Part shown: positions 18,353-28,907 of the stretch, piece by piece
How the letters are laid out: every line of letters begins with the position of its first letter
Position numbering within the stretch: position 1 is the first letter of the stretch
Assembly: GCF_038050375.1 (NCBI RefSeq)
Contig: NZ_CP150886.1
Span: forward strand, 744,001 to 808,000
Source of the DNA: Okeanomitos corallinicola TIOX110
GTDB lineage: Bacteria > Cyanobacteriota > Cyanobacteriia > Cyanobacteriales > Nostocaceae
Direction: 5' to 3'
DNA length: 64,000 nt
Translations under genes and position numbers: made by a program
Notes under the pieces: model-generated
The model's input: only the letters and a program-made list of their open reading frames with translations
Told to the model about the DNA's origin: nothing
Databases searched by the model: none

Positions 18353-18757
18353 ATTATTTACCTTCTTGATATATTATATGCTTTTTACCCAGTTGTGGTC
18401 ATTACAGTACATTGCAAGTAAATAAATTACGAGTATTCACACTAAAACCGTTGTGATAGGTGATTGGGATATATTACTAACCCATTAGTAATTTACTTAT
18501 ATGAAATCTGCTGCAAATTATTGAGTAGATTTTAATTATATGTTTAACAAAACAAAACTCAAGCTATATCTGTCCTTAGTTTTGCTTGTACTTTTCTGTA
18601 TCTATATCTAAAGTAATAAAAGAATAAATCGCTATAAACTAATCGGACTAAACTTTTAAATTCAATCCCAAGATAGAAGAATATTAGTAAGAATTCAGGG
18701 TTCAAAATCTCTGATCAAACAGCAGACTAGCTGAATTCTTAAATGATTGAGTTATTT
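18353..18757. other. Intergenic region, nothing recognised
   Basis: 405 bp of AT-rich DNA upstream of the cysteine-cluster gene and downstream of the muconolactone-isomerase-like gene. No ORF, repeat array or RNA gene is recognisable. Confidence 0.5.
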
Positions 18758-19075
18758 TTATTTTGTCTCTAACCTAGCTTTAACATCTGCGGCAAAGTCT
18801 TCATATCTTCTCAGTGAAGTTACTTCTACTTGAACATTTTGACCCATTTTTTTCATAATGGGTAAATCTAATAAAATTTGATCAACAATGTCAGGAGTAG
18901 GAACATCTACAATCACAATTACCCGACGAGTTCCTACACATTTCCATAAATCTACAACAATTCCTGCTTGTTTTGCTTGTAGCGCAGCGTCAGCTTCCTC
19001 ACTCCAAATGGTAAATAGTTCCTGTTGATTGATGTCATCAGGATATTCAACACGAAAATCTAAATGGTATAACAT
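18758..19075 (-). CDS. Muconolactone isomerase-like ferredoxin-fold protein
   Basis: 105 aa, matching the size and layout of muconolactone delta-isomerase (CatC): MLYHLDFRVEYP, a central helix with WSEEADAALQAKQAG, then WKCVGTRRVIVIVDV. The domain usually forms decamers of dimeric alpha/beta barrels. No other catechol-pathway genes are present, so a catabolic role is doubtful and the true substrate is unknown. It lies 108 bp downstream of prfA, with a terminator between them. Confidence 0.8.
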   Translation of the reverse strand: MLYHLDFRVEYPDDINQQELFTIWSEEADAALQAKQAGIVVDLWKCVGTRRVIVIVDVPTPDIVDQILLDLPIMKKMGQNVQVEVTSLRRYEDFAADVKARLETK

Positions 19076-19116
19076 GATTGAGTTCCTTCAAGATGCTTTA
19101 TTACAGTATAAAAATA

Positions 19117-19160
19117 AAAACCGCCGATTTGTTAAATTTAACAACAAAAACAGCGGTTTT
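19117..19160 (-). terminator. Rho-independent terminator of the prfA end of the ribosomal cluster
   Basis: AAAACCGC...GCGGTTTT stem with an inner TTGTTAAATTTAACAA palindrome, 23 bp past the prfA stop. On the minus strand it is followed by TATTTTTATA. This is the clearest terminator in the window. Confidence 0.8.
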
Positions 19161-19183
19161 CCAGAATATTAAAAAATTGAGAA

Positions 19184-20278
19184 TTAGTTATTAGCACCAG
19201 CTAATTCTGCTAACCTTTCCTGTTGATCTTGAGATATACAAGATTGGATTACGGTTTCTAAATCACCCTCTAATACATTATTCAAGGTGAAATTTTGACC
19301 TAATCTGTGGTCAGTTGCCCGACTATCTTTATAATTGTAAGTACGAATTTTTTCCGAACGAGAACCTGTACCTACTTGCGATCGCCTCATAGAAGTTACT
19401 TCTTCTTGTTGTTCCCGCAACTTAATTTCATAAAGTTTAGCCCGTAAAATTTGCATTGCCCGTTCTTTGTTCTGTAACTGGCTGCGTTCTTCAGTACAAA
19501 AAATTCTGATTCCAGTTGGTTTGTGGAACAAGTCAGCTGCTGTTTCCACCTTGTTAACGTTTTGACCACCAGCGCCACCAGAACGAGCGGTACTCATTTC
19601 AATATCTTTAGGGTCAATGTGGACTTCTACATCATCCACTTCCGGCATAATAGCCACAGTGGCCGTAGAAGTATGTACCCTACCGCCAGCTTCCGTTGCA
19701 GGTACTCGCTGTACACGATGAACTCCCGCTTCAAACTTCAGCTTACTATAAACACTATCCCCTTGAATTTCGAGAATCACTTCTTTGAAGCCGCCCATCT
19801 CACCCAGAGACTCACTGACTAACTTCACTCTCCAGCCTTGTCCATCAGCATAGCGAGAATACATCCGCAGTAAATCACCAGCCCAAATACTGGCTTCATC
19901 ACCACCAGTCCCAGCGCGAATTTCCAACATGATGTTTTTATCATCATTGGGGTCACGAGGTAAAAGTAACACTTTTAAGCGACTTTCTAAGTGTTCTAAT
20001 TTCTCTTCTAGCTCATTTACCTCCAAAGCTGCCATTTCATGCAACTCTGGATCAGTATTTGCTTCTTTCAGAACCTGACGCGCCCCTATTAATTCTTCCT
20101 GGGCAGTTTTCCAGTTTTCGTAAGTAATAACTGTTTCTTCCAAAGAAGAACGAGATTTAGCAATTTTTTGATACTCGTCAGGATTTTTCGCCGTGTCAGG
20201 ATCAGCTAAACGACGAGTTAATTCATGAAAAGTTTGTTCAACAGATTTCAGTTTCTCCAGCAGGTATGTTTCAGCCAT
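19184..20278 (-). CDS. prfA: Peptide chain release factor 1
   Basis: 364 aa. The GGQ peptidyl-hydrolysis motif is at 237-239 ([12 protein letters not shown]), and the RF1-type codon-recognition tripeptide PAT is at 193-195, which separates it from RF2. It terminates translation at UAA and UAG. It is the last gene of the ribosomal supercluster, 95 bp after rpmE, with a hairpin in that gap. Confidence 0.97.
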   Translation of the reverse strand: MAETYLLEKLKSVEQTFHELTRRLADPDTAKNPDEYQKIAKSRSSLEETVITYENWKTAQEELIGARQVLKEANTDPELHEMAALEVNELEEKLEHLESRLKVLLLPRDPNDDKNIMLEIRAGTGGDEASIWAGDLLRMYSRYADGQGWRVKLVSESLGEMGGFKEVILEIQGDSVYSKLKFEAGVHRVQRVPATEAGGRVHTSTATVAIMPEVDDVEVHIDPKDIEMSTARSGGAGGQNVNKVETAADLFHKPTGIRIFCTEERSQLQNKERAMQILRAKLYEIKLREQQEEVTSMRRSQVGTGSRSEKIRTYNYKDSRATDHRLGQNFTLNNVLEGDLETVIQSCISQDQQERLAELAGANN

Positions 20279-20327
20279 GAGTACAATTCCTTAAAATAAC
20301 AAGTTGGCTACTGCATTAAATGACAAG

Positions 20328-20350
20328 CGACCCAGCACTTGCAGGGTCGT
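20328..20350 (-). terminator. Hairpin between rpmE and prfA
   Basis: CGACCC...GGGTCG stem with a 10-nt loop in the 95-bp gap downstream of rpmE. On the minus strand it continues CTTGTCATTT. Probably a partial terminator or processing signal, since prfA follows on the same strand. Confidence 0.5.
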
Positions 20351-20373
20351 CCTTAACAGCCAAAGCCAACCAG

Positions 20374-20607
20374 CTACTTTTTGTTTTGATCGCCTTGTTG
20401 GCTAGACATACCATATTTGCGGAGGAAGCGTTCAACTCTACCCTCAGCGTCAATAATTTTCTGAGTACCTGTGTAAAAGGGGTGGTTTCCAGACCAAACA
20501 TCTACGTGTAGTTCAGGTTTAGTAGAACCTACGGTCATCACAACTTCGCCGTTGCAGTAGACTTTTGCTTCTGGATACCACTGGGGATGTATATCAGATT
20601 TAGCCAT
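20374..20607 (-). CDS. rpmE: Ribosomal protein L31, zinc-free form
   Basis: 77 aa. It starts MAKSDIHPQWYPEAKVYCNG and contains VDVWSGNHPFYTGTQKI. Zinc-binding L31 has four cysteines (CxC near residue 18, and CxxC in the VCSKCHPF block). Only C18 remains here and Trp replaces Cys in the second block, so this is the cysteine-poor form. It is part of the 50S central protuberance and intersubunit bridge. It follows rpsI by 104 bp. Confidence 0.95.
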   Translation of the reverse strand: MAKSDIHPQWYPEAKVYCNGEVVMTVGSTKPELHVDVWSGNHPFYTGTQKIIDAEGRVERFLRKYGMSSQQGDQNKK

Positions 20608-20711
20608 TGTTCCTTTTGTGGTTTTTCTCTATCAAAATTATAACTAAGACTAGGTATTGGAAACTAGAAAACACCGTAATTATCAATTTCCAATAACCAA
20701 TATCCAATACC

Positions 20712-21128
20712 CTATCGTTTAGAGTATTGAGGAGCTTTCCGTGCTTTGTGTAAACCGTATTTCTTCCGCTCTTTAGCCCGTGGATCACGAGTTAGGTAGC
20801 CTTCAATTTTTAAAGGTGAACGGTTATCAGGGTCTAACTGACATAAAGCACGAGCAACTCCCAAACGAATGGAGTCAGCTTGTCCGGTTAAACCACCGCC
20901 TTCAGCTTTCACCAAAATGTCATATTCGCTTTCTAGTCCCAAAGTTTCTAAGGGGGCTTTGATAGCTCCTAAGTAGTTGGCATTGAATTGAAAATATAAT
21001 TCTCCATCTTTGCCATTAACTACAAATTTACCTTCACCTGGAACTAGGCGTACTCGTGCTACTGCGGATTTACGGCGGCCAGTACCCCAGTAAACTGCAC
21101 GACCGCTATTAGCTTCTGCTATTTGCAT
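20712..21128 (-). CDS. rpsI: Ribosomal protein S9
   Basis: 138 aa with the S9 signature [15 protein letters not shown] and the conserved basic C-terminus ending PQYSKR, which reaches the P-site tRNA. Its start codon overlaps the last base of the rplM stop (position 21128), the normal rplM-rpsI coupling. Confidence 0.97.
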   Translation of the reverse strand: MQIAEANSGRAVYWGTGRRKSAVARVRLVPGEGKFVVNGKDGELYFQFNANYLGAIKAPLETLGLESEYDILVKAEGGGLTGQADSIRLGVARALCQLDPDNRSPLKIEGYLTRDPRAKERKKYGLHKARKAPQYSKR

Positions 21129-21583
21129 TAGTTCTCTCCAGGAATTGTATTAATAATCAGTTCTTTTGGTTCTTGGGCTGCGTGGGGATGGGTAGGTCCA
21201 GCGTAGACTTTTAATTTGGTGAATAATTGTCTACCTAAGCTATTTTTAGGCAACATACCTTTAACAGCTTGTTCTAAAATCCGCTCTGGTATACGTTGTT
21301 GCAATTTAGCAAATGTTTCTGTTTTCATCCCACCAGGACGACCGGAATGGCGGCGATAAAGTTTTTGGGTACGCTTTTTACCAGTAACTGCTACTTTTTC
21401 AGCGTTGATCACAACTACAAAATCACCAGTATCCATGTGGGGGGTATATTCTGCTTTTCTTTTACCTCTTAGCACCATAGCAATTTCACTGGCTAGGCGA
21501 CCAAGACGTTTATTGGTTGCATCTACTACGTACCAATCACGCTCAAGGGATGCTTGAGGGGGAAGGTAAGTTTTACTACTCAT
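21128..21583 (-). CDS. rplM: Ribosomal protein L13
   Basis: 151 aa. It has the typical [16 protein letters not shown] start and [18 protein letters not shown] block, and the [17 protein letters not shown] region near the C-terminus. An early 50S assembly protein. It is preceded by truA with 66 bp between them. Confidence 0.97.
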   Translation of the reverse strand: MSSKTYLPPQASLERDWYVVDATNKRLGRLASEIAMVLRGKRKAEYTPHMDTGDFVVVINAEKVAVTGKKRTQKLYRRHSGRPGGMKTETFAKLQQRIPERILEQAVKGMLPKNSLGRQLFTKLKVYAGPTHPHAAQEPKELIINTIPGEN

Positions 21584-21649
21584 TGTTTTTGTCCTTTATC
21601 AGTTTTTCTCTGTCAGTTGCCAGTAGCACTAATAACTAATGACCAATGA

Positions 21650-22477
21650 CTAATGACCAAACACTAAATATGGTTGGGTGTCATACCAAATTTCCTGAGC
21701 AAAGGGAAAATCTGGGTACCCGACTCTTAACAAGCATAAACCTTGTGGGGGTGCAGCATATTTCACTTTTTCCCGGCGTTGTTCTTTCCAGATGTCGGTG
21801 AAATCTTCTAAGGATAATTGTCCAGAACCTACTTGTACTAACATTCCCATTAGCAGTCTCACCATGCCATATAGAAATCCATTTGCCTGAATTTCAATAT
21901 GGATAAAAGAAGCACTACGATGACATTCTGCTGCTTGTACTTCTACCCAGGAATGTGATCGCGCTGATCCTGCACGGTGAAAAGCTGCTAAATGATGTTT
22001 TCCCAGCAGAGGTTCAAGGGCAGCTTGCATTACAGATTCATCCAAGGGAGCATAATAATAATGCCAACTAAAGGAGTTCACGAACAAGTTAGGTAGAGCT
22101 TCTGTGTAAATTGTATAGCGATAACGTCTAAACACTGCACTAAAGCGAGCGTGCCAGTTATCATCTACACCTGCTGAAGCTCTGATTAATATATCCGGGG
22201 GTAAATAACTGTTCAGAACTGTTGACCATTTGTGCGCGGGAATAAAACCAGTGGCATCAAAATGGGCTACTTGAGCAGCTGCATGAACTCCAGCATCGGT
22301 TCGCCCAGCACCGTGAAGTGTCACATGATACCCGAGAACATTAGCTATAGCTGTTTCTATCTCTTCTTGGACTGTGCGCTGCGCTTTTTGCCGTTGCCAG
22401 CCATGAAAATTAGTACCTAGATACTGGATGATCAAGGCTACTCGATAAGTTCCTGTCGGCTGGCGGCTTTCTAACAT
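21650..22477 (-). CDS. truA: tRNA pseudouridine(38-40) synthase TruA
   Basis: 275 aa. It has the N-terminal YLGTNFHGWQRQ motif and the catalytic aspartate D61 in GAGRTDAGVHA. It converts uridines 38-40 of the tRNA anticodon arm to pseudouridine. Its place between rplQ and rplM is the usual bacterial order, and all are on one strand. Confidence 0.96.
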   Translation of the reverse strand: MLESRQPTGTYRVALIIQYLGTNFHGWQRQKAQRTVQEEIETAIANVLGYHVTLHGAGRTDAGVHAAAQVAHFDATGFIPAHKWSTVLNSYLPPDILIRASAGVDDNWHARFSAVFRRYRYTIYTEALPNLFVNSFSWHYYYAPLDESVMQAALEPLLGKHHLAAFHRAGSARSHSWVEVQAAECHRSASFIHIEIQANGFLYGMVRLLMGMLVQVGSGQLSLEDFTDIWKEQRREKVKYAAPPQGLCLLRVGYPDFPFAQEIWYDTQPYLVFGH

Positions 22478-22532
22478 ACTGTTTTGTTAGTTATCAGTTA
22501 TTAGTTATGCTAATGACCAATCACTAATAACT

Positions 22533-22883
22533 TTAAACTAACTCAATAATCGCCATTTCTGCGTTGTCACCACGACGAGGGATGGTGTGCAAAATGCGAG
22601 TATAACCGCCTTGGCGGTTTGCGTACCGGGTTGGTGCTTGCTCAAATAAAGCATGAACTAGACTTTTGTCGTAGATATAACCCAACGCCTGCCGACGTGA
22701 TGCTAAAGAACCATCTTTAGCTAGGGTGATCATTTTATCTACTTCGCTACGTACTACTTTAGCGCGGATTAAAGTAGTGGTAATTTTACCATGACGGATT
22801 AATTCGGTGGTTAGCGCTCGCAACAGAGCGCGGCGCTGGTCGGCTGGTTTTCCAAGTTTTTTGACTTTACAACGGTGACGCAT
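22533..22883 (-). CDS. rplQ: Ribosomal protein L17
   Basis: 116 aa. It starts [20 protein letters not shown] and contains the [12 protein letters not shown] block, and is the standard length for the short bacterial form. It lies 31 bp downstream of rpoA in the alpha operon. Confidence 0.97.
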   Translation of the reverse strand: MRHRCKVKKLGKPADQRRALLRALTTELIRHGKITTTLIRAKVVRSEVDKMITLAKDGSLASRRQALGYIYDKSLVHALFEQAPTRYANRQGGYTRILHTIPRRGDNAEMAIIELV

Positions 22884-22914
22884 GATACTGTTCTTTATTG
22901 ATTACAGGTTTTAC

Positions 22915-23859
22915 TTAGCTGGGTTTAGAACCCCTTTCTTGCGGTAAAGTAATGCCTAAACGTCGCTGTAAAGCTTCCACTACTTCTTCCGCTGACTTTT
23001 GACCAAAGTTCTTAATTTCTAAGAGGTCTTCTTGGGTGAAATCCAACAAATCTGCTACGGAGTTTACCTGCGCTCGTTTGAGACAGTTATAAGCTCGAAC
23101 AGAAAGTTGTAATTCTTCAATAGGAATTTGAGCAGTAGGATCGTCGGGGATATCTGAACCTATATCTGTTGGTTCTAAAGAGATATCTTTCAACGGGTTG
23201 AATAAATCCACCAAAATTCCCGCAGCTGAAGACAGTGCTTCTTGAGGGGAAAGACTACCATTAGTCCAAACTTCTAACAGTAGTCTATCTTTGAGTGTTC
23301 CATCTCCACGAGCTTCTTCAACGCTGTAGTTGACTTTGCGGATCGGCATAAATATCGAATCAATCTGCAAAAAGTCTAAAGACGTTGCTTCTTCCCTTCC
23401 GCGTTCTACAGTCCGGTATCCTTTACCTCTCTCAATCCTAAATTCCATTTCCAGTTTGCCACCTTCAGCTAAGGTGGCTATGTACTGAGTAGGATCAATA
23501 ATCTCTACTTCACTGGGCAAGTCAAAATGTGCCGATGTAACTGTTGCAGGCCCGTTGACGAGTAATCTACCAATTTGGGGTTGAGAGGAATAGCTTTTGA
23601 GGATCACTTCCTTCATCCGCATGAGGATTTCTAACACATCTTCCCGTACACCAGGAACTGTGGCAAACTCATGGGAAACACCAGCTATTCGCACAGCTGT
23701 TACAGATGTCCCCTCTAAATTGGAAAGTAAAACCCGGCGTAACGCATTACCTACTGTTGTTCCTTGACCACGTTCTAAGGGTTCGAGAACAAATTTACTG
23801 TAATGGCTCCGACTTTCTTCAGTATTAGATTCTACACATTCAATTTGAAACTGCGCCAC
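22915..23859 (-). CDS. rpoA: RNA polymerase alpha subunit
   Basis: 314 aa. The N-terminal dimerisation domain includes FVLEPLERGQGTTVGNALRR. The C-terminal domain (about 240-314) has the helix-hairpin-helix block LKRAQVNSVADLLDFTQEDLLEIKNFGQKS that contacts UP elements and activators. It is separated from rpsK by 329 bp, unusually long inside this cluster; rpsD, which often lies here in other bacteria, is absent. Confidence 0.98.
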   Translation of the reverse strand: MAQFQIECVESNTEESRSHYSKFVLEPLERGQGTTVGNALRRVLLSNLEGTSVTAVRIAGVSHEFATVPGVREDVLEILMRMKEVILKSYSSQPQIGRLLVNGPATVTSAHFDLPSEVEIIDPTQYIATLAEGGKLEMEFRIERGKGYRTVERGREEATSLDFLQIDSIFMPIRKVNYSVEEARGDGTLKDRLLLEVWTNGSLSPQEALSSAAGILVDLFNPLKDISLEPTDIGSDIPDDPTAQIPIEELQLSVRAYNCLKRAQVNSVADLLDFTQEDLLEIKNFGQKSAEEVVEALQRRLGITLPQERGSKPS

Positions 23860-24188
23860 GGAGTAGCCTCCCTATTAAGGTGCTGCTAGAAGACAATTTA
23901 TTTGCCTCTCGAATTCACTTTATGCTCTGATCTGTGGTTGTGGTTGATCAAACTGCCAACACGTATATGTAAAAGTTTGATTTTCCAATACCATGACAAG
24001 AAATGATAATATTTTGGATTTTTGAAAGTTTAGCAGCTCTTCCTATGGGAAGAGCTGACGTGCTTTTTCATCACTGTATGGATTTGAAGTTAACAAGCAA
24101 GGGTTAATACTTTATATACCTTACATATCCTTACAGACAATTGCTCTGAGCATTAACTTTCTGCCTAAGCGTCTTTCAAATTTGACGT
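23860..24188. other. Long rpsK-rpoA spacer
   Basis: 329 bp without a gene between rpsK and rpoA, in a cluster where most gaps are below 120 bp. It contains the strong hairpin at 24034-24057 and AT-rich flanks that could hold an internal promoter for rpoA-rplQ. No ORF is seen. Confidence 0.55.
24034..24057 (-). promoter_or_regulatory. Strong stem-loop in the rpsK-rpoA spacer
   Basis: Perfect 10-bp inverted repeat CAGCTCTTCC / GGAAGAGCTG closed by a 4-nt loop. On the minus strand (the transcript sense) it lies about 130 nt after the rpsK stop and is not followed by a T-run, so an mRNA processing, attenuation or protein-binding site is more likely than a plain terminator. Confidence 0.5.
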
Positions 24189-24584
24189 TTAAACTCGACG
24201 GCGTTTAGGTGGACGACAGCCATTGTGAGGAATTGGGGTAATATCACGGATTAAGGTAATTTCCAATCCTGCTCCCTGTAGGGCCCGGATAGCAGTTTCC
24301 CGTCCGGCTCCAGGTCCGCTGACCATTACTTCAATTTGACGCATTCCTTGGTCAATAGCTCGACGACCTGCACTTTCAGCAGCGGTTTGTGCTGCAAAGG
24401 GTGTGCCTTTTTTTGCACCCTTAAATCCACTAGAACCAGCACTTGCCCAAGAAATTACATCTCCGTTTTGGTCAGTAATGGTGACAATGCTATTGTTGAA
24501 AGTAGACTGAATGTAAGCCATGCCGTTGGGTACATTCTTTTTCTGCTTTTTGCTCCCGGATTTTTTTGTTGGTTGTCTTGCCAT
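24189..24584 (-). CDS. rpsK: Ribosomal protein S11
   Basis: 131 aa. It has [19 protein letters not shown] and the C-terminal [10 protein letters not shown] typical of S11, part of the 30S platform near the mRNA exit. The lysine-rich N-terminal 16 residues are common in cyanobacterial S11. It follows rpsM by 54 bp. Confidence 0.97.
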   Translation of the reverse strand: MARQPTKKSGSKKQKKNVPNGMAYIQSTFNNSIVTITDQNGDVISWASAGSSGFKGAKKGTPFAAQTAAESAGRRAIDQGMRQIEVMVSGPGAGRETAIRALQGAGLEITLIRDITPIPHNGCRPPKRRRV

Positions 24585-24638
24585 ATTTTTTGAGTAAATT
24601 TAAGGTAAACCTTGCTTGTCACAGCAAGCCCAGAAAAA

Positions 24639-25016
24639 TTATTTGCCAGGGGCTTTCTTCTTACCAGCCACTGTCTGTCTTCTGCCACGTCTAGTTCTGG
24701 CGTTGGTGCGAGTTCTTTGTCCTCTTACGGGTAATCCCATCCGATGACGACGACCACGATAACAGCCAATGTCAACTAAGCGTTTGATGTTCATGGCCTC
24801 TAAGCGACGCAAATCACCTTCAACTTGGTAATTTTCTATTTCGCCTCTTAGGGCTGCTACATCAGCATCGCTTAAGTCTTTAACGCGAGTGTCTGGGTTT
24901 ACACCAGTAGCCGCTAGAATTTGGTGCGACCTTGTTAACCCAATTCCGTAAATGTAAGTTAGACCATACTCAATGCGTTTATCGCGGGGAAGGTCTACGC
25001 CGGAAATCCTTGCCAC
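24639..25016 (-). CDS. rpsM: Ribosomal protein S13
   Basis: 125 aa. It starts [26 protein letters not shown] and has the [18 protein letters not shown] block, with a basic C-terminal tail that contacts tRNA. It lies 234 bp from rpmJ; that gap contains a short palindromic repeat near 25083-25105. Confidence 0.97.
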   Translation of the reverse strand: MARISGVDLPRDKRIEYGLTYIYGIGLTRSHQILAATGVNPDTRVKDLSDADVAALRGEIENYQVEGDLRRLEAMNIKRLVDIGCYRGRRHRMGLPVRGQRTRTNARTRRGRRQTVAGKKKAPGK

Positions 25017-25250
25017 AATTAATAACTCCCTGTTATTTTGATGATTGCTGTTTGCAAAAGGCGATTTATTTGTGCAGAATATGGCTTACGCCACGCTACG
25101 CTATCAGGAGTGAGGAATCAACTGTCAGAATCTACTTTTGTCATTTACTTGTTATGAAAAATAGGGTTGATTTTCCAATTTGTAGCTGTCAATTTGCCTT
25201 GAGGCTGTTCTGAGACTGACTTCTGACTTCTGACTTCTGAATTCTGGAAA

Positions 25251-25364
25251 TTATCCCTGACGTTGTTTGTGCTTGGGGTTTTCACAAATCACCATGACGC
25301 GACCACGGCGTTTGATCACGCTACACTTGTCACAGATTTTTTTGACTGAGGCTCTGACTTTCAT
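25251..25364 (-). CDS. rpmJ: Ribosomal protein L36 (zinc-ribbon form)
   Basis: 37 aa, found by translating the short gap between infA and rpsM: it begins [20 protein letters not shown] and ends KHKQRQG. The zinc ligands C11, C14, C27 and H32 are all present, so this is the zinc-binding form, in contrast to the cysteine-poor L31 in the same cluster. The infA-rpmJ-rpsM order is the normal one. Confidence 0.95.
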   Translation of the reverse strand: MKVRASVKKICDKCSVIKRRGRVMVICENPKHKQRQG

Positions 25365-25482
25365 GCCTTTTCTACTTGACTCCAAATAGTAAATTATAGC
25401 ATTTCCGAGGAAATTATTTCAGTTAAGTTAAAATGGGTAAATCCCAAATTAGCGGCTTTATGGTAAGATTCTCTACATAGAT

Positions 25483-25707
25483 TTACTTCTTCCGTAGTCG
25501 GTAGGTGATTCTACCTTTCGTCAAGTCGTAGGGTGTTAGTTCTACTTTGACGCGATCGCCAGGTAATATCTTGATGTAATTACGGCGAATCTTACCAGAA
25601 ATATGTGCTAAAACATTAAAGCCATTATCTAAGTCAACACGAAACATTGCATTGGGCAACGATTCTGTGACTGTCCCTTCCATTTCAATTAAATCTTGCT
25701 TAGACAA
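25483..25707 (-). CDS. infA: Translation initiation factor IF-1
   Basis: 74 aa single S1-type OB fold: [20 protein letters not shown], then the conserved [19 protein letters not shown] and a C-terminal [12 protein letters not shown]. It blocks the ribosomal A site during initiation. It is placed between adk and rpmJ; no map gene is present in this position. Confidence 0.97.
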
Positions 25708-25914
25708 TTTGTTGTTTCCTCAATTCGACAATCTCTTTCTGGCTGACAGAATTTTCATCTGCACGAAAACACAGTTTGAGAAAAATTTCAACAGTTTATT
25801 AATATATCTTAGCTAAAAGAGAAAGGGTACTGGGGACTGGGGATTGGGAAAAGGTGTGAGGGTAAACTTGCACGGTTGTTTACTGATTCTCCTTAACTTC
25901 CCCGGACTATCCCC

Positions 25915-26469
25915 TCAAGCAGCTATGATGTTTTTTAATTCAGTAGTGACTTCTTCTGGGGACTGATCACCATTTATAGTCACCAGTTTTCGGCGATCGC
26001 CATAGTAGTCAATCAGGGGTGCAGTTTCGTCACGGTATACTTCTAAACGACGACGAATAACTTCTTCACTGTCGTCTTTCCGTCCTCGTCCCAGTAAACG
26101 AGAAATGACAACTTCATCTTTGGCATCCAAATTGACGGCTTTTTCACCACCTTGACCCATTTTTGCTAGTAATTCCTCTAAAAAAGTTGCTTGGGTCACT
26201 TTACGGGGAAATCCATCTAGAATCCAACCATTTTTAGTATCTGGTTGTCCAAGGCGTTCTTTGACCAAATCTTCCACAAGTTGATCTGGAACTAACTCAC
26301 CTCGATCCATGTAACCCTGTGCTTTTATCCCCAAAGGAGTTTGGTCAGTAATTGCTTGCCGTAAAATATCACCAGTAGAAATATGAGGAATATTCAAAAA
26401 ATCAGCCAAAACTTTGGACTGAGTTCCTTTACCAGCACCTGGTGGTCCCAAGAAGATTAATCGCGTCAC
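25915..26469 (-). CDS. adk: Adenylate kinase
   Basis: 184 aa. P-loop GPPGAGKGT is near the N-terminus, the AMP-binding STGDILR and the [12 protein letters not shown] motif follow, and the lid is the short form without a zinc site ([14 protein letters not shown]). It interconverts ATP + AMP and 2 ADP. Its start overlaps the secY stop by 1 bp, so the two are translationally coupled. Confidence 0.97.
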   Translation of the reverse strand: MTRLIFLGPPGAGKGTQSKVLADFLNIPHISTGDILRQAITDQTPLGIKAQGYMDRGELVPDQLVEDLVKERLGQPDTKNGWILDGFPRKVTQATFLEELLAKMGQGGEKAVNLDAKDEVVISRLLGRGRKDDSEEVIRRRLEVYRDETAPLIDYYGDRRKLVTINGDQSPEEVTTELKNIIAA

Positions 26470-27782
26470 TATTGTTTCACCATCCCTTCATAGCGTTGAG
26501 AAATAACGTAAGTCTGAATTTGTTTTGCTGTATCAATTGCTACACCTACTAAAATTAGTAAAGAAGTAGCACCCAAACCCCTAAAAGTTGGTACATTCAG
26601 AGTGCTTTCTACAGCGGTGGGTATAATTGCCACTAAGCCCAAGAAGAGCGCACCTAAGAAAGTAAGCCTGTTAGTAACACGCTCTATATACTCACTGGTA
26701 GCTTTTCCAGGACGAATACCGGGGATACTAGAACCCATTTTCTTCAAGTTTTGCGCTACATCTACCGGATTCAAGATCAAGGAAGAATAGAAATAACTGA
26801 AGAAAATAATGGAAACCATGTAAACCAAAGCATACACCCAAGCTCCAGAACCACCGGGACTGAGATAAGTGTTAACTATGTTTGCTAAATCAGAGTTTTT
26901 AGTAAAGTTAGCAATCAGCAGTGGCAAACTGAGGATAGCAGCAGCGAAAATAATTGGCATTACTCCACCCTGGTTGAGACGTAGGGGCAAAAAGCTACGC
27001 TGTTCAGCCAGTACCCGACGACCTACTTGACGACGAGCGGAAATAATGGGAATGCGGCGAGTTCCTTCCTGTACAAAGACAATACCGATAATAGTAACCA
27101 AGAAAACTAAAACCAGGACTATGACACGGCCAACTATTTCCCTGCCTCCGACTTGTACCAGGTCAATGGTATCGCCTAAAGATTTAGGTAAAGAAGCAAC
27201 AATATTCAGAAAAATCAACAAAGATGCGCCGTTACCAATACCCCGTTCAGTAATTAGTTCCGATGCCCACATCACGAACATAGAACCGGCAGTGAGAGCA
27301 ATTGCTGTCTCGGCTACAAACAAAGGACCGGGATTTAAGGCAAATTGTTGTAAGAACAGTGCTGAAAAAGCCACGCTTTGAACAATTGCCCAACCAACAG
27401 TTACATAACGGGTAATTTGGGATATTTTACGACGACCTGCTTCACCTTCATTTTTTTGTAAGTTTTCTAAAGATGGTATGGCCGCAGTCAACAATTGGAT
27501 AATAATAGACGCATTGATAAAAGGCAAAATACCTAAAGCAAATACGCCCAGAGTAGAAAGTCCTCTTCCTGAAAAGATATCCAACAAACCAAAAATGGAA
27601 TTATTACTGGATATAGCTTTTGCAAATTCCGCTCTATTAATTCCTGGTACTGGTAAAAAGATGCCCAGGCGAACCAAAATTAAAATACCGACTGTTACAA
27701 GCAGCCTACCTCTGAGTCCGGCTGCCTGTGCCATCTGCATAAAAGTTTCTTGAGCCGTTGGGGCTTTGTCTCGACTGATCAT
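26469..27782 (-). CDS. secY: Protein translocase subunit SecY
   Basis: 437 aa with ten predicted membrane segments, the plug region ([22 protein letters not shown]) and the conserved cytoplasmic loop ending [29 protein letters not shown]. It is the channel of the Sec translocon in plasma and thylakoid membranes. It lies 69 bp after rplO, overlapping adk by one base. Confidence 0.98.
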   Translation of the reverse strand: MISRDKAPTAQETFMQMAQAAGLRGRLLVTVGILILVRLGIFLPVPGINRAEFAKAISSNNSIFGLLDIFSGRGLSTLGVFALGILPFINASIIIQLLTAAIPSLENLQKNEGEAGRRKISQITRYVTVGWAIVQSVAFSALFLQQFALNPGPLFVAETAIALTAGSMFVMWASELITERGIGNGASLLIFLNIVASLPKSLGDTIDLVQVGGREIVGRVIVLVLVFLVTIIGIVFVQEGTRRIPIISARRQVGRRVLAEQRSFLPLRLNQGGVMPIIFAAAILSLPLLIANFTKNSDLANIVNTYLSPGGSGAWVYALVYMVSIIFFSYFYSSLILNPVDVAQNLKKMGSSIPGIRPGKATSEYIERVTNRLTFLGALFLGLVAIIPTAVESTLNVPTFRGLGATSLLILVGVAIDTAKQIQTYVISQRYEGMVKQ

Positions 27783-27851
27783 AGAGTGCTACCTTTATAA
27801 TTAACCAGGCGCTGGAAGCGAGTTGATTAGCTGGAAGTGCTATTTCCTGGC

Positions 27852-28298
27852 TCAGTCTAAGACTTGACAACTCCCGCCAGCTGCCTCAATTTTGCTGCGA
27901 GCTTGACCTGTAAAAGCAGCAGCTTTCACATTCAGAGCAATGCTCAATTCTCCATTCCCCAGGATCTTCAAAGGACCCTTAACAGCTGTAAGAATACCAG
28001 CCTCTTTTAAAGACGCTAAGGTTACTTCTGAATTAGGGGCAAGAGAGGCCAGTTTCTCTACATTTATCGTAGTGTAAACTTTACGATTAACGACAGGGAA
28101 ACCTTTGAGTTTAGGAATACGACGATACAAGGGCTGTTGACCACCTTCAAACCCAGGTCTGGTGCTACTACCGGAGCGAGATTTTTGACCCCGCATACCT
28201 AAACCAGCACTAGCACCTTGTCCAGCGGAAATACCTCTACCTACACGGCGACGGCGTTTTTTAGAGCCTTTTTGAGGCTTAACATCATTGAGTCTCAT
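27852..28298 (-). CDS. rplO: Ribosomal protein L15
   Basis: 148 aa. The glycine/arginine-rich N-terminal extension ([33 protein letters not shown]) threads into the 50S core; the C-terminal fold ends GGSCQVLD. rpmD (L30), found between S5 and L15 in many bacteria, is absent, as is usual in cyanobacteria. Confidence 0.97.
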   Translation of the reverse strand: MRLNDVKPQKGSKKRRRRVGRGISAGQGASAGLGMRGQKSRSGSSTRPGFEGGQQPLYRRIPKLKGFPVVNRKVYTTINVEKLASLAPNSEVTLASLKEAGILTAVKGPLKILGNGELSIALNVKAAAFTGQARSKIEAAGGSCQVLD

Positions 28299-28382
28299 TT
28301 TGATTTGGGATTTTAAATTTGGGTACTGATCATCTCGTCATGCTTGGGGATGCTAAATTAGCAATCCAGGATCAAAGCATAA

Positions 28383-28907
28383 TTAGAAATAGAGACTTTC
28401 GACAGCAATGCCCCGGTCTTCAGCGACTTCAGATAATGTTCGCAGTGTAGATAGAGCATTCACAGCAGCTCTGGCATTATTAAGAGGGTTGTTAGAGCCT
28501 AATTGTTTAGCCAGAACGTTACGTACTCCAGCTAACTCTAGTACAGTTCGCACTGCACCACCGGCAATTACCCCTGTACCTGGGGCTGCTGGGCGCATAA
28601 TTACCTTTGCTCCTCCACCAATACCATCAATGGGATGAGGAATAGAATTAGATTTGGTGATAGGAATGTCAATCAGATGCTTTTTACCATCTGCAACTCC
28701 CTTTTTCACAGCACCAATTACATCGGAAGCTTTACCTACTCCCACACCAACTTGGCCACGTTCGTTACCAATGACAACAATGGCGCGGAAACTAAGTTTT
28801 TTACCACCTTTTACCACTTTACTAACACGGCGGATTTGAATTACCCGTTCTTGCCAGTTGGTTTCTTCTTTTTTTGCTTTGTTTGTTTTACGACGACCCG
28901 TTGCCAT
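28383..28907 (-). CDS. rpsE: Ribosomal protein S5
   Basis: 174 aa. It has the double-stranded RNA-binding fold with [20 protein letters not shown] and the [18 protein letters not shown] block, and C-terminal [20 protein letters not shown]. It contributes to decoding accuracy and mRNA helicase function at the entry channel. Confidence 0.97.
   Translation of the reverse strand: MATGRRKTNKAKKEETNWQERVIQIRRVSKVVKGGKKLSFRAIVVIGNERGQVGVGVGKASDVIGAVKKGVADGKKHLIDIPITKSNSIPHPIDGIGGGAKVIMRPAAPGTGVIAGGAVRTVLELAGVRNVLAKQLGSNNPLNNARAAVNALSTLRTLSEVAEDRGIAVESLYF

Noticed and set aside
25080-25110. ACGCCACGCTACGC-type short repeat between rpmJ and rpsM considered as a mobile element
   Set aside because: Too short and without a second copy in the window; probably one of the small palindromic repeats common in these genomes.
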